A stretch of DNA of 64,000 nt, from contig CAVUOB010000011.1 of the NCBI GenBank assembly GCA_963743035.1, positions 186,001 through 250,000 of the forward strand, written 5' to 3'. Of this stretch, positions 1 through 10,294 are shown piece after piece. Position numbers and translations under genes: made by a program. The DNA comes from PALSA-911 sp963743035. Its GTDB lineage: Bacteria > Pseudomonadota > Alphaproteobacteria > Acetobacterales > Acetobacteraceae. The notes under the pieces are model-generated. The model was not told the origin of the DNA. It made no database searches and was given only the letters and a program-made list of their open reading frames with translations. Positions within the stretch are counted from its first letter, which is position 1, and each line of letters opens with the position of its first letter.

Positions 1-545
1 TGGTCCTGTTGGCGATCCTTGATGTGCGTCGCGGCCTTCCAGGCCTCCAAGGTCTCCAGAAAGGGCGTCGATGCCCCCACGATCCTGCCCAGGACTGCCT
101 GTGCCGCTCGTCCCTCTGGGGTCCTCTGCGGCTCTTGCAGTTCCTCAGGCGCGAAGCCGTTCAGCACGGTGTGGATGGCCTGCTCCAGGACCTCGTCGCT
201 CGTGTCGTGGGGGTGCGCCCTGGCATCCTTGTAGGCCCCGGCGAGGGCCCTGATGCGGGCCTCCAGCGCCCCCTGGGCAACACCCTTGCGGGCATCCTCA
301 ATGACGGCCTGAAACTCCCGGCGGATCGGTTCGGCCTTGATGGCTGCCCTGTGGATGTCGTGTTCCCCGGTGGATCGGACGAGGCGGGCTTTGCCCACCA
401 GGGGAACTAGGTCCTTGGGGACCCTGATGGCCACGCACCACGTCCGGTGCTTACGCAGCAGGTTCGGTGGCATGCAGCCACGCGAGGGTAGCGTCGTCCT
501 GGGGGCCCTCTGCGGGGCATTCGTCGTGCGCGTGGGCTGATCCAT
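1..545 (-). CDS. Tyrosine recombinase/integrase, N-terminal part (runs off the window)
   Basis: An open frame runs leftward from an ATG at 545 to the window edge, 181 codons without a stop, with an AGGAGA Shine-Dalgarno about 7 bases upstream. Residues about 25-75 read like the N-terminal domain of phage-type tyrosine recombinases that carry DUF6538: a short start after MPPNL, then RVPKDL, LVGKARLVRSTGEHD and an alanine-rich helix. The rest of the visible part is helical and matches the SAM-like DNA-binding arm. The catalytic R-H-R-Y domain lies outside the window, so activity cannot be judged. It sits 113 bases from the 3' end of a tRNA-Ser gene, the classic integration target of such enzymes. 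Its codon use is less GC3-biased than that of the core genes, which fits transfer. Identification as an integrase is probable; the exact subfamily is inference. Confidence 0.72.
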   Translation of the reverse strand, partial: MDQPTRTTNAPQRAPRTTLPSRGCMPPNLLRKHRTWCVAIRVPKDLVPLVGKARLVRSTGEHDIHRAAIKAEPIRREFQAVIEDARKGVAQGALEARIRALAGAYKDARAHPHDTSDEVLEQAIHTVLNGFAPEELQEPQRTPEGRAAQAVLGRIVGASTPFLETLEAWKAATHIKDRQQD

Positions 546-605
546 GGCTGCGTCTCCTGTGCAAGCTGCCACGGTAAGCCTACCGGGGTGCAAGACCAGG
601 GTGCA

Positions 606-627
606 AGAGGAGCCCTTATGGGCCTCT
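606..627 (-). terminator. Possible hairpin downstream of tRNA-Ser
   Basis: On the minus strand AGAGG and CCTCT pair around an inner CCC/GGG stem with a four-base loop and a two-base bulge, 32 bases past the tRNA 3' end. It is followed only by TT, so it is a weak candidate for the tRNA transcript end. Confidence 0.3.
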
Positions 628-658
628 AAATCGTGGATTTTTCAGGAAAATGGTGGTC

Positions 659-748
659 TGGCGGAGGGAGTGGGATTCGAACCCACGGTACGCTTTCACG
701 CACACACGCTTTCCAAGCGTGCGCCTTAAGCCGCTCGGCCATCCCTCC
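659..748 (-). tRNA. tRNA-Ser(GGA)
   Basis: The minus strand gives a complete class II tRNA: acceptor GGAGGGA pairs with TCCCTCC, followed by discriminator G and an encoded CCA at the 3' end. The D arm reads GGCCGAGCGG, the anticodon loop carries GGA (CTTGGAAAG), there is a long variable arm, and the T arm contains GGTTCGAATCC. The 90-base length is normal for serine tRNAs. The 3' half faces the partial integrase gene, so it is the likely attachment site of the element at the left edge. Confidence 0.96.
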
Positions 749-833
749 ACTGTCCGGGTGGTTACCGGGCGCGCAAAATAGCAGCGACTGGCGGGAGGGC
801 AAGGGCCTCGCGGTCCCGCCTGCCGCCGGTCAG

Positions 834-2639
<1,806 letters not shown>

Positions 2640-2773
2640 CTGGATGCCTTGGCCTGCCCGGGGGCGTGCGCTTGTGAGGGGCGCCTGTGAGATGCGCTTG
2701 GGAGCTGCGCGGCCGCACGCGGACAGAAGCGTCCGGTGCGTCCGGTATCAGATAGTGAGTTTTGCCCGCGATG

Positions 2774-5254
2774 TCAGCCGCGCAAGCCGGCCCCCGTCGC
2801 TTTCGCCACCGCGGCGACGACCTTGGCGGCGGCGGCCTCGATCTCGGCGTCGGTCAGCGTGCGCTCGCGCGGCTGGAACACCACTTCGATCGCCACCGAT
2901 TTCTTGCCCGCCGGCAGCTTGTCGCCTTCGTAGACGTCGAACAGCGACACGCCGGCGATCAGGTTCCGCTCGGCGCCGCGGGCGGCGCGGAGCAGGGTCT
3001 CGGCCGGGATGTCGCGGTCGAGCAGGAAGGCGAAGTCCCGGCGCAGCGGCTGGAACGGCGGCAGGTCGGGGGCGGATTTCTTGCGCCGCTTGGGCTCGGC
3101 AACCGCGTCCAGGAACAGCTCGAAGCCGGCCACGGGGCCGGCGAGGTCGAGCGTGGCCAGCACCCGGGGGTGCAGCTCGCCGAAGCGGGCCAGCACCGTC
3201 TTGGGGCCCTGCCGCACCACGCCAGAGCGACCGGGATGGTAGAAACCGGGCGCATCGGTGGTGATGGTCAGGGCCTCCATCGGCACGCCGAGGGCGGCAA
3301 GCGCCGCCCAGAGATCGGCCTTGGCGTCCATGCAGTCCACCGGACGGGACGGCTCGATCCAGCTGCGCGGCGTGGCGCCGGCGCGCAATCCGGCGGCGAC
3401 CAGCGTCTGGCCCTCCGGCGCGTCGATCTGGAAGGCCGGGCCGATTTCGACCAGGCCCACATCCGGATAGCCGCGTGTGGCGTTGCGCGCCGCGGCCAGG
3501 GCCAGGGTGGCCAGCGGCGTCGGGCGGAGCTGGTCGAGGTCGGCGGCGATGGGATTGAGCAGCCGCAGCGCGTCGGGCGTGTCGCCGAACAGCGCCGCCT
3601 GCGCCTGGGCCATGAAGCTGAAGCTGACGCATTCCGCTAGGCCCTGCGCGGCCAGCGTGCGGCGTGTCAGGGCCGTGCGCGCCTGGCGCGGCGTGATCGT
3701 GGCTTCCGGCACCGGCGCCGCACGCGGCAATGACACGGGCGGCACCGCGTCCAGGCCGCGCAGACGGAGCACTTCCTCGATCAGGTCGCATTCCGGCTCG
3801 GTCACCGCCGCACCCGCTGCTGCTGCGGCAGCGCGGGCGGGGTCGAGGCCGGGGGCCTGGTCCAGCGACAGGCTGGCGGCGATGTCGTTGCGCCAGGAAG
3901 GGACCGCCACGGTCACGCTTTCGGCGTCGCGGTGGCGCACGGTGAAGCCGAGGCGTTCGAGGGCGCCGACCGCCTCGTCGGCGGGCACGTCCAGCCCGCC
4001 GAAGTCGGCGAGCCGCGCGAAGCGCAGCGAGGCGTCGCGCTGCCAGGCCGGCTCCGCGCCGGCGGCGGTGACGGGTCCGGCCTCGCCGCCGCACAGCGAC
4101 AGGACCATCTGCGTGGCGGCTTCCATCGCGTCCGGCAGCAGCGCCGGGTCGATGCCGCGCTCGAAGCGCTGGCGCGCGTCGGAGACGATCTGGTGGCGCC
4201 GTCCGGTCAGCGCGATGCGGACCGGGTCGAACAGCGCGGCTTCGATGAAGACCGCGGTGGTCGCCTCGTCGCAGCCGGTCGCTTCCCCGCCCATGACGCC
4301 GGCGAGGGATTGCACGCCGGCCGCATCGGCGATCACGCAATCCTCCGGCGTGGCGACATAGTCCTTGCCGTTCAGGGCGCGGAAGCTCTCGCCCTTGCCG
4401 GGACGCAGCGTCAGATGGTCGCCGGCGATCTTGTCGGCATCGAACACGTGCAGCGGGCGGCCGAGATCGATGGTGAAGAAATTGGTCATGTCCACCAGCG
4501 CGTTGATCGGACGCAGCCCGATCGCGGTCAGCCGGTCGGCCAGCCAGGCGGGGCTGGGGCCGTTCTTCACGTTGCGGATGACGCGGCCGAGCACCCAAGG
4601 ACAAGCATTGGGGGGGCAGGCTTCCGGCCAGTCGATGCGCCAGTGCAGGGGATGCTCGAACGCCGCCGGGATCCTGGCGGGGGCGAAGGGCTTCAGCGTG
4701 CCGAGGCCGGCGGCCGCGAGGTCGCGGGCGACGCCGCGCACCGCGAAGGCGTCGCCGCGGTTGGGGGTGACGGAGATGTCGATGACGGGATCGTCCAGCC
4801 CCGCCCAGGCGGCGTAGGCAACGCCCACCGGCGCGTCCTCCGGCAGCTCGATGATGCCGGCATGGTCCTCGCCGAGGCCCATCTCCCGCGCCGAGAGCAG
4901 CATCCCGGCACTTTCCACGCCCCGGATCTTGCCCACCTTCAGGGTGATGCCGGTGCCGGGGATGAAGCTGTCGGGCGGCGCGAACACCGCCTTCATGCCG
5001 GTGCGCGCATTCGGCGCGCCGCAAACGACCGAAACGATGCCGTTGCCGGTATCGACCTTGCAGGCGCGCAGCCGGTCGGCGTTCGGGTGCTGCACCGCCT
5101 CGATCACCCGGGCGATGCGGAACGGCGCCAGCGCGGCGCCGCGGTCCTCGACGCCTTCGAGCTCCAGGCCGATCCGGGTCAGCGTGTCGGTGATTTCGGC
5201 CAGCGAGGCATCGGTCTGCAGATGCGTCTTCAGCCAGGACAGGGTGAATTTCAT
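2774..5254 (-). CDS. pheT: Phenylalanine--tRNA ligase beta subunit
   Basis: An 826-residue PheRS beta chain. It starts with MKFTLSWLKTHL, typical of the family, followed by the EMAP/tRNA-binding domain (about 40-150, with NADRLRACKVD), the B3/4 editing domain (about 210-370), the B5 domain (about 400-470), the catalytic-like core, and a C-terminal FDX-ACB anticodon-binding domain (RDFAFLLDRDIPAETL). With PheS it forms the alpha2-beta2 enzyme that charges tRNA-Phe and edits Tyr-tRNA-Phe. It is the last gene of the rpmI-rplT-pheS-pheT operon and starts 3 bases after the pheS stop, so coupled translation is likely. Unlike pheS, this frame is intact. Confidence 0.97.
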   Translation of the reverse strand: MKFTLSWLKTHLQTDASLAEITDTLTRIGLELEGVEDRGAALAPFRIARVIEAVQHPNADRLRACKVDTGNGIVSVVCGAPNARTGMKAVFAPPDSFIPGTGITLKVGKIRGVESAGMLLSAREMGLGEDHAGIIELPEDAPVGVAYAAWAGLDDPVIDISVTPNRGDAFAVRGVARDLAAAGLGTLKPFAPARIPAAFEHPLHWRIDWPEACPPNACPWVLGRVIRNVKNGPSPAWLADRLTAIGLRPINALVDMTNFFTIDLGRPLHVFDADKIAGDHLTLRPGKGESFRALNGKDYVATPEDCVIADAAGVQSLAGVMGGEATGCDEATTAVFIEAALFDPVRIALTGRRHQIVSDARQRFERGIDPALLPDAMEAATQMVLSLCGGEAGPVTAAGAEPAWQRDASLRFARLADFGGLDVPADEAVGALERLGFTVRHRDAESVTVAVPSWRNDIAASLSLDQAPGLDPARAAAAAAGAAVTEPECDLIEEVLRLRGLDAVPPVSLPRAAPVPEATITPRQARTALTRRTLAAQGLAECVSFSFMAQAQAALFGDTPDALRLLNPIAADLDQLRPTPLATLALAAARNATRGYPDVGLVEIGPAFQIDAPEGQTLVAAGLRAGATPRSWIEPSRPVDCMDAKADLWAALAALGVPMEALTITTDAPGFYHPGRSGVVRQGPKTVLARFGELHPRVLATLDLAGPVAGFELFLDAVAEPKRRKKSAPDLPPFQPLRRDFAFLLDRDIPAETLLRAARGAERNLIAGVSLFDVYEGDKLPAGKKSVAIEVVFQPRERTLTDAEIEAAAAKVVAAVAKATGAGLRG

Positions 5255-5257
5255 GGC

Positions 5258-6343
5258 TCAGACCCCCTCATGCAGCATGACCGGGGCGAGCGGGTTGAAC
5301 CCGTAATGACGCAGCCAGCGGATGTCGCTTTCGTAGAACGGGCGCAGATCGGGGATGCCGTGCTTCAGCATGGTCACGCGCTCCACCCCCATGCCGAAGG
5401 CGAAGCCCTGCCATTCCCGTGGGATCGATGCCGCAATTGGCCAGCACGCGCGGCTGCACCATGCCGCTGCCGAGGATCTCCAGCCAGTCGCCGCCGGCGC
5501 CAAGCTCGCCGGTCCGGCGGTTCCAGCCGATATCCACCTCCATCGAGGGCTCGGTGAACGGAAAATAGCTGGAACGGAAGCGCACCGGCAGCGAGCTTAT
5601 GCCGAAGAAGGCGCGCAGGAAGTCGATCAGGCAGCCCTTGAGATGGCCGAGCGTGATGGTCGCGGTCGATCACCAGCCCCTCGCATTGGTGGAACATCGG
5701 ACTGTGCGTGGCGTCATGGTCGGCGCGGTAGGTGCGGCCCGGGCGCGATGATGCGGATCGGCGGTTCCTGGCTCAGCATGGTGCGAGCCTGGACCGGGGA
5801 GGTGTGGGTGCGCAGCACGCGCGGCGTGCCGCCGTTCTCTCCGGGGAGGTAGAAGGTGTCGTGATCGGCGCGGGCGGGATGGTGCGCGGGGATGTTCAGC
5901 GCGCCGAAATTGTACCAGTCGCCCTCCGCATCCGGCCCCTCGGCGACGGAGAAGCCCATGGCGCCGAAGATGGCCGCCATTTCCTCCATCGTGCGGCTGA
6001 TCGGATGGATCAGGCCGGCGCGGACCGGGCGCGGCGGCAGGCTCGGGTCGAGCCGTTCGGCGGCCAGGCGGGCATCCAGGGCGGCGTCCTCAAGCGCGGC
6101 GCGGCGGCTTTCGATCGCACCGGACAGGGCGTCCTTCAACTGGTTCAGCGCGGCGCCGCGTTCGCGCCGCTGCTCGGGCGGGGTCTTGCCGAGTTCCTTC
6201 AGCAGGCCGGTCAGGGTGCCGTTCTTGCCCAGCACGGCGACGCGGATGGCGTCCCAGGCGCGCAAATCCTTGGCCGCCGCGAGGGCCGCGTCGGTCTCCG
6301 TCTTCAGGGCAAGCAGGTCTGGGGCGAGTAGGTCGTCGGTCAT
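5258..6343 (-). CDS. pheS: Phenylalanine--tRNA ligase alpha subunit, frame broken three times
   Basis: Catalytic alpha chain of PheRS. The N-terminal coiled coil (about 1-90) and the class II core are recognisable but spread over three further frames. The first frame breaks near 5742, where IRIIAPG should continue as RTYRADHDATH. The second breaks near 5655 after GLVIDRD, where the frame changes to ITLGHLKGCL. The third breaks near 5425 after ANCGIDP, where it changes to EWQGFAFGMGVER, with the gene ending LHEGV and TGA at 5258. Each break is cured by removing one base. The repaired protein is about 360 residues, the normal length. PheS is essential and no second copy is seen, so consensus errors are more likely than a dead gene. 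The start could also be the ATG four codons upstream (6355). Confidence 0.9.
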
Positions 6344-6358
6344 GATGTCCCGCATACG

Positions 6359-6385
6359 AAAAAAGGCCGCCCTGTTCAGGCGGCC
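6359..6385 (-). terminator. Intrinsic terminator/attenuator between rplT and pheS
   Basis: Minus strand: GGCCGCC pairs perfectly with GGCGGCC around a seven-base loop and is followed at once by TTTTTT. The U run ends 3 bases before the upstream candidate pheS ATG at 6355. No start codon for a phenylalanine-rich leader peptide is visible between the rplT stop and the hairpin. It may be a leaky rplT terminator or a pheST attenuator of unknown trigger. Confidence 0.8.
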
Positions 6386-6456
6386 CTTTCCTAAGTTAGG
6401 CGATTTCCGAAGGAAACCGAAGCCGGGCCGGTGCTTTGCCCAGGCCGCTGAGTTGC

Positions 6457-6813
6457 CTAGGCGAGGGCCGCCTGCACCTTTTTCACGACTTCCGCGAACG
6501 ATGCGGGGTCGTCATAGGCGATGGCGGACAGCACCTTGCGGTCCATCTCGATCCCGGCCCGCTTCAGGCCGTCGATGAAACGCGAATAGGTCAGGCCATG
6601 CTCGCGCACCGCGGCGTTGATGCGCTGGATCCAGAGGGCGCGGAACTCGCGCTTCTTCACCCGGCGGTCGCGATAGGCGTATTGCAGCGACTTCTCGAGC
6701 CGCTCGAGCGCGATCCGGTAGTTCGTCGACGACCGGCCGACGAAGCCCTTGGACTGCTTCAGAACCTTCTTGTGACGTGCGTGGGTGGTGACGCCCCGTT
6801 TGACGCGTGCCAT
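6457..6813 (-). CDS. rplT: 50S ribosomal protein L20
   Basis: 118 residues, the standard L20 size. It begins MARVKRGVTTHARHKKVLK and contains the conserved GRSSTNYRIALERLEK and RDRRVKKREFRALWIQR blocks. L20 binds 23S rRNA early in large-subunit assembly and, in several bacteria, represses its own operon through an mRNA structure. It lies 12 bases after rpmI and is followed by the terminator hairpin and pheS. Its usual upstream partner infC is not in this window. Confidence 0.98.
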   Translation of the reverse strand: MARVKRGVTTHARHKKVLKQSKGFVGRSSTNYRIALERLEKSLQYAYRDRRVKKREFRALWIQRINAAVREHGLTYSRFIDGLKRAGIEMDRKVLSAIAYDDPASFAEVVKKVQAALA

Positions 6814-6825
6814 GTGCGGTCCTCC

Positions 6826-7029
6826 TTACGCGATGCCGTAGGGGGCCCACTGCTTGACGGTCAGGCCGTCAGCATGGGTCAGCACCTGGCTGCCGCGGTT
6901 CTGCCGCTTGGCCTTCTGGCTGCGCGCGGAGAGGCAATGGCGCTTCTTGCCGGGGCCGGCGAGCACCTTGCCGGTCGCGGTGATCTTGAACCGCTTCTTG
7001 ACCGACGACTTGGTCTTCATCTTGGGCAT
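6826..7029 (-). CDS. rpmI: 50S ribosomal protein L35
   Basis: 67 residues starting MPKMKTKSSVKKRFKITATGK, the invariant L35 N-terminus, with GKKRHCLSARSQKAKRQNRG in the middle. A GGAG Shine-Dalgarno lies upstream. It is the first gene of the rpmI-rplT-pheS-pheT operon, and the divergent dapF starts 207 bases away. A well-formed sigma-70 promoter lies 120 bases upstream. Confidence 0.97.
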   Translation of the reverse strand: MPKMKTKSSVKKRFKITATGKVLAGPGKKRHCLSARSQKAKRQNRGSQVLTHADGLTVKQWAPYGIA

Positions 7030-7148
7030 TTGGGTCTCCTTACTGCTGGCCCTGATGCAGCGCGGCCGAAGGGCCGGGGTCAGGTGTCGCGGCCGGGCAT
7101 GCCCATTTCAGGCCCGGACTCACGGACAAGTCTTTCGACAGGGGCGGG

Positions 7149-7177
7149 TGTATAGCGACGCGGCGAGGGGGATGCAA
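7149..7177 (-). promoter_or_regulatory. Sigma-70 type promoter for rpmI-rplT-pheST
   Basis: On the minus strand TTGCAT and TATACA are separated by exactly 17 bases, close to consensus at both boxes. It lies in the divergent rpmI/dapF gap and leaves a leader of roughly 110 bases before rpmI. The leader holds GC-rich inverted repeats around 7095-7115, a possible L20 target, which is inference. Confidence 0.6.
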
Positions 7178-7235
7178 GGCAGCAACGCCCGCACAGGCTT
7201 TGCCCTCGCGCCGGCCCATCCATATAAGCGCCTGC

Positions 7236-8072
7236 ATGATCGCGCGCTTCACCAAGATGCATGGCTGCGGGAACGATTTCGTCGTGTTCGACGAGCGGTC
7301 GGGCTCGCTCGGCCTGACGCCTGCGCGCGCGGCGGGCATCGCCGACCGGCGGCGGGGCGTGGGCTGCGACCAGTTCATCGCCATCGAGAAGCTGCCGAAA
7401 GGGGCCAACGCGGACGTGTTCATGCGCATCCGCAATCCCGATGGCGGGGAGGCCGGCGCCTGCGGCAACGCGACGCGCTGCGTGGCGCATCTGCTGGCCG
7501 CCGAGAGCGGGCGGGATCGGCTGGTGATCCGCACCGTGGCCGGCGACCTGACGGCCGAGGTTTTTGCGGATGGCCGGGTGCGCGTGGACATGGGGCCGGC
7601 GCGGCTGGATTGGTCCGATGTGCCACTGGCCAGGGAGATGGATACGCTGCATCTGGACTTGGCGGTCGGCCCGGTGGCGGACCCCGTCGCCTGCAGCATG
7701 GGCAATCCGCATGCGACGTTCTTCGTGCCGGACCTGGCGCGCGTGCCGGTCGCGGAGCTCGGGCCGGCGCTGGAGCATGACGCGCTGTTTCCGGACCGGG
7801 CCAATATCGGCTTCGTGCAGATGCTGGCGCCGGACCGGCTGCGGCTGCGGGTATGGGAACGCGGCGCCGGGCTGACCCTGGCCTGCGGCTCCGGCGCCTG
7901 CGCCGCGCTGGTGAACGCGCATCGGCGCGGGCTCGCCGACCGCCGCGCCAGTGTGATCGTCGATGGCGGCGAACTGGAAATCGAGTGGCGGCCCGACGGG
8001 CATGTGTGGATGACCGGCCCGGTGGCGGTGGCCTTCACCGGCGAGATCGACCTGTCGGCGTATGCCGCATGA
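7236..8072 (+). CDS. dapF: Diaminopimelate epimerase
   Basis: 278 residues. Converts LL- to meso-diaminopimelate for lysine and peptidoglycan synthesis. The ATG chosen gives MIARFTKMHGCGNDFVV, the family N-terminus; a TTG 12 codons upstream extends the frame without homology. Both catalytic cysteine loops are present: EAGACGNATRC near residue 75 and LACGSGACA near 215-222, as well as SMGNPHATFFV. It is the first gene of a tight run: the stop at 8072 is followed 7 bases later by mtaB, which is followed by ftsY. Confidence 0.95.
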   Translation: MIARFTKMHGCGNDFVVFDERSGSLGLTPARAAGIADRRRGVGCDQFIAIEKLPKGANADVFMRIRNPDGGEAGACGNATRCVAHLLAAESGRDRLVIRTVAGDLTAEVFADGRVRVDMGPARLDWSDVPLAREMDTLHLDLAVGPVADPVACSMGNPHATFFVPDLARVPVAELGPALEHDALFPDRANIGFVQMLAPDRLRLRVWERGAGLTLACGSGACAALVNAHRRGLADRRASVIVDGGELEIEWRPDGHVWMTGPVAVAFTGEIDLSAYAA

Positions 8073-8079
8073 GCCGCCA

Positions 8080-9309
8080 ATGAGTATCGACATCCTCACC
8101 TTCGGCTGCCGGCTGAACACCTATGAATCCGAGGTGATGCGCGGGCATGCGGCGGCCCTCGACGACACCATCATCGTCAACACCTGCGCCGTCACCGCCG
8201 AGGCCGAGCGCCAGGCGCGCCAGGCCATCCGCCGCGCGCACCGGGAACGCCCGGGCGCGCGCATCGTGGTGACCGGCTGCGCGGCGCAGATCAACCCGGA
8301 TGCCTGGGCCGGCCTGCCCGGCGTGCACCGGGTGCTCGGCAACATCGAAAAGCTGCGGCCGGAGAGCTGGGCGCCGGACGCGCCGGGCGGTGTGGCCGAC
8401 ATCATGGCGGCGACCGAGACCGCGGCGCATCTGGTGACCGAGTTCGCCGGCCGGGCGCGCGCCTTCGTGCAGGTGCAGCAGGGTTGCGATCATCGCTGCA
8501 CCTTCTGCATCATCCCGTTCGGCCGCGGTCCGTCGCGCTCGGTGCCGATCGGCGCCGTGGTCGATCAGGTTCGCGCCCTGGTCGCCGGCGGCTACAACGA
8601 GGTGGTGCTGACCGGCGTGGACATCACCAGCTACGGCCCGGACCTGCCGGGGGCGCCCCGGCTCGGGCAGATGGTGCGCCGGCTGCTGGCGCTGGTGCCG
8701 GAATTGCCGCGGCTGCGGCTGTCCTCGCTGGATCCGGCAGCGATCGACGAGGATCTGTGGCGCCTGATCGCCGAGGAGCCCCGGCTGATGCCGCATCTGC
8801 ATCTGTCGCTGCAGGCGGGCAGCGACCTGATCCTCAAGCGCATGAAGCGGCGCCATTCGACCGCCGATGCGCGCGGCGTGATCGCCCGGGCGCGCGAGCT
8901 GCGGCCGGGGATCGCCTTCGGCGCCGACCTGATCGCGGGGTTTCCGACCGAGACCGAGGCATTGTTCACGGAGACGCTGACATTCGTGGCCGAGACCGAG
9001 CTGACCTTCCTGCACGTGTTTCCCTATAGCGAACGCCCGGACACGCCCGCCGCGCGCATGCCGGCGGTGGCGAAGCCGGCGCGGCGCGAACGCGCGGCGC
9101 GGCTGCGCGAGGCCGGGGAGCGCAGCGCCGGCCGCTTCCTCGCCACCCAGCTCGGCCGCGAGATCGCGGTGCTGGCGGAGACCGAGACCGGCGGGCATTC
9201 CGAGCATTTCGCCCCGGTACGGCTGACGGCGGCTTCGGCTCCCGGCCAGGTCACGCGGGCGCGGGTGCGCGAGGCGAACAACACTTTCCTGCTGGCGGAG
9301 CCGGTCTGA
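8080..9309 (+). CDS. mtaB: tRNA t6A37 methylthiotransferase (MtaB)
   Basis: About 409 residues. A radical-SAM methylthiotransferase that turns t6A37 into ms2t6A in tRNAs reading ANN codons. The N-terminal UPF0004 domain carries three cluster cysteines (TFGCRLN, VNTCAVT, VTGCAAQ). The radical-SAM CxxxCxxC is at 136-143 (GCDHRCTFC). The MtaB subfamily signature CRLN at the N-terminus separates it from MiaB. The chosen ATG gives MSIDILTFGC; an upstream ATG at 8062 overlaps dapF. The stop overlaps the ftsY start (TGATGG), so translational coupling is likely. The match ends without an obvious long TRAM extension. Confidence 0.93.
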   Translation: MSIDILTFGCRLNTYESEVMRGHAAALDDTIIVNTCAVTAEAERQARQAIRRAHRERPGARIVVTGCAAQINPDAWAGLPGVHRVLGNIEKLRPESWAPDAPGGVADIMAATETAAHLVTEFAGRARAFVQVQQGCDHRCTFCIIPFGRGPSRSVPIGAVVDQVRALVAGGYNEVVLTGVDITSYGPDLPGAPRLGQMVRRLLALVPELPRLRLSSLDPAAIDEDLWRLIAEEPRLMPHLHLSLQAGSDLILKRMKRRHSTADARGVIARARELRPGIAFGADLIAGFPTETEALFTETLTFVAETELTFLHVFPYSERPDTPAARMPAVAKPARRERAARLREAGERSAGRFLATQLGREIAVLAETETGGHSEHFAPVRLTAASAPGQVTRARVREANNTFLLAEPV

Positions 9310-10229
9310 TGGCAATCGGGGCTTTTTTCTCCCGGCTCAAGACGGGGCTGTCGCGCAGCACCCAGAAGCTGACCGAGAGCATCACCGCGGTCTTCAAGAA
9401 GCGCCGGCTGGACGACGAGGCGCTGGAGGAGCTGGAGGACCTGCTGATCTCCGCCGATCTGGGGCCGGCGGTGGCGGCGCGGGTCATCGCCGGGTTCCGC
9501 CGCACCCGCTTCGGCAAGGAAGTGACGGACGACGAAATCCGCGAGACGCTGGCCGAGGAGATTTCCGCCATTCTGGCGCCGGTCGCTCGGCCATTGGAGA
9601 TCGACCGGACGCTGAAGCCGCATGTGGTGCTGGTGGTCGGCGTGAACGGCACCGGCAAGACCACCACGATCGGCAAGCTGGCGCAGCACTACACCGAGCA
9701 GGGGCTGTCGGCGATGCTGGTGGCCGGGGACACGTTCCGCGCCGCGGCGGTGGAGCAGCTGCAGGTCTGGGGCGGGCGCACCGGCTGCACGGTAATGGCC
9801 GGCAATGCCAATGCCGATGCCGCCGGGCTCGCCTTCGACGCGTTGAGCCAGGCGCGCGCGCAGGGAACCGACGTGCTGCTGATCGACACCGCCGGGCGGC
9901 TGCACAACAAATCCGTGCTGATGGAAGAACTGCGGAAAATCATCCGGGTGATCCGCAAGGTGGACCCGACCGCGCCGCATTCGGTGCTGCTGGTGCTGGA
10001 CGCCACCACCGGGCAGAACGCGCTGCAGCAGGTGCGGGTGTTCAAGGAGATGGTGGAAGTGTCCGGCCTGGTGGTCACCAAGCTCGACGGGTCCGCCCGG
10101 GGCGGCGTGGTGGTGGCGCTGGCCGAGGCGTTCGGCCTGCCGGTGCATGCGGTCGGGGTCGGGGAACAGGCCGGCGATCTGCGCCCGTTCGATGCCGGCG
10201 ATTTCGCGCGCGGGCTGGTGGGGACCTGA
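9309..10229 (+). CDS. ftsY: Signal recognition particle receptor FtsY
   Basis: 306 residues. The SRP GTPase receptor that docks ribosome-nascent chains at the membrane. It consists of the NG domain with little of the acidic A domain, as is common in alphaproteobacteria. The four-helix N domain covers about 15-95 (LDDEALEELEDLLISADLG). The P loop GVNGTGKTTT is near 111-120, DTAGRLHNKSVLMEEL follows, and TKLDGSARGG and the C-terminal membrane-binding helix close the protein. It overlaps the mtaB stop. Confidence 0.97.
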   Translation: MAIGAFFSRLKTGLSRSTQKLTESITAVFKKRRLDDEALEELEDLLISADLGPAVAARVIAGFRRTRFGKEVTDDEIRETLAEEISAILAPVARPLEIDRTLKPHVVLVVGVNGTGKTTTIGKLAQHYTEQGLSAMLVAGDTFRAAAVEQLQVWGGRTGCTVMAGNANADAAGLAFDALSQARAQGTDVLLIDTAGRLHNKSVLMEELRKIIRVIRKVDPTAPHSVLLVLDATTGQNALQQVRVFKEMVEVSGLVVTKLDGSARGGVVVALAEAFGLPVHAVGVGEQAGDLRPFDAGDFARGLVGT

Positions 10230-10294
10230 ACCTCCCTGGATGCTCACGCAAAGTTGTTGTGACACCGATAAGCGTGTTTACTTATCGTAAAGGA

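Noticed and set aside
9..410. 133-codon plus-strand frame
   Set aside because: It is antisense to the integrase N-terminus, which has a proper start, ribosome site and domain match.
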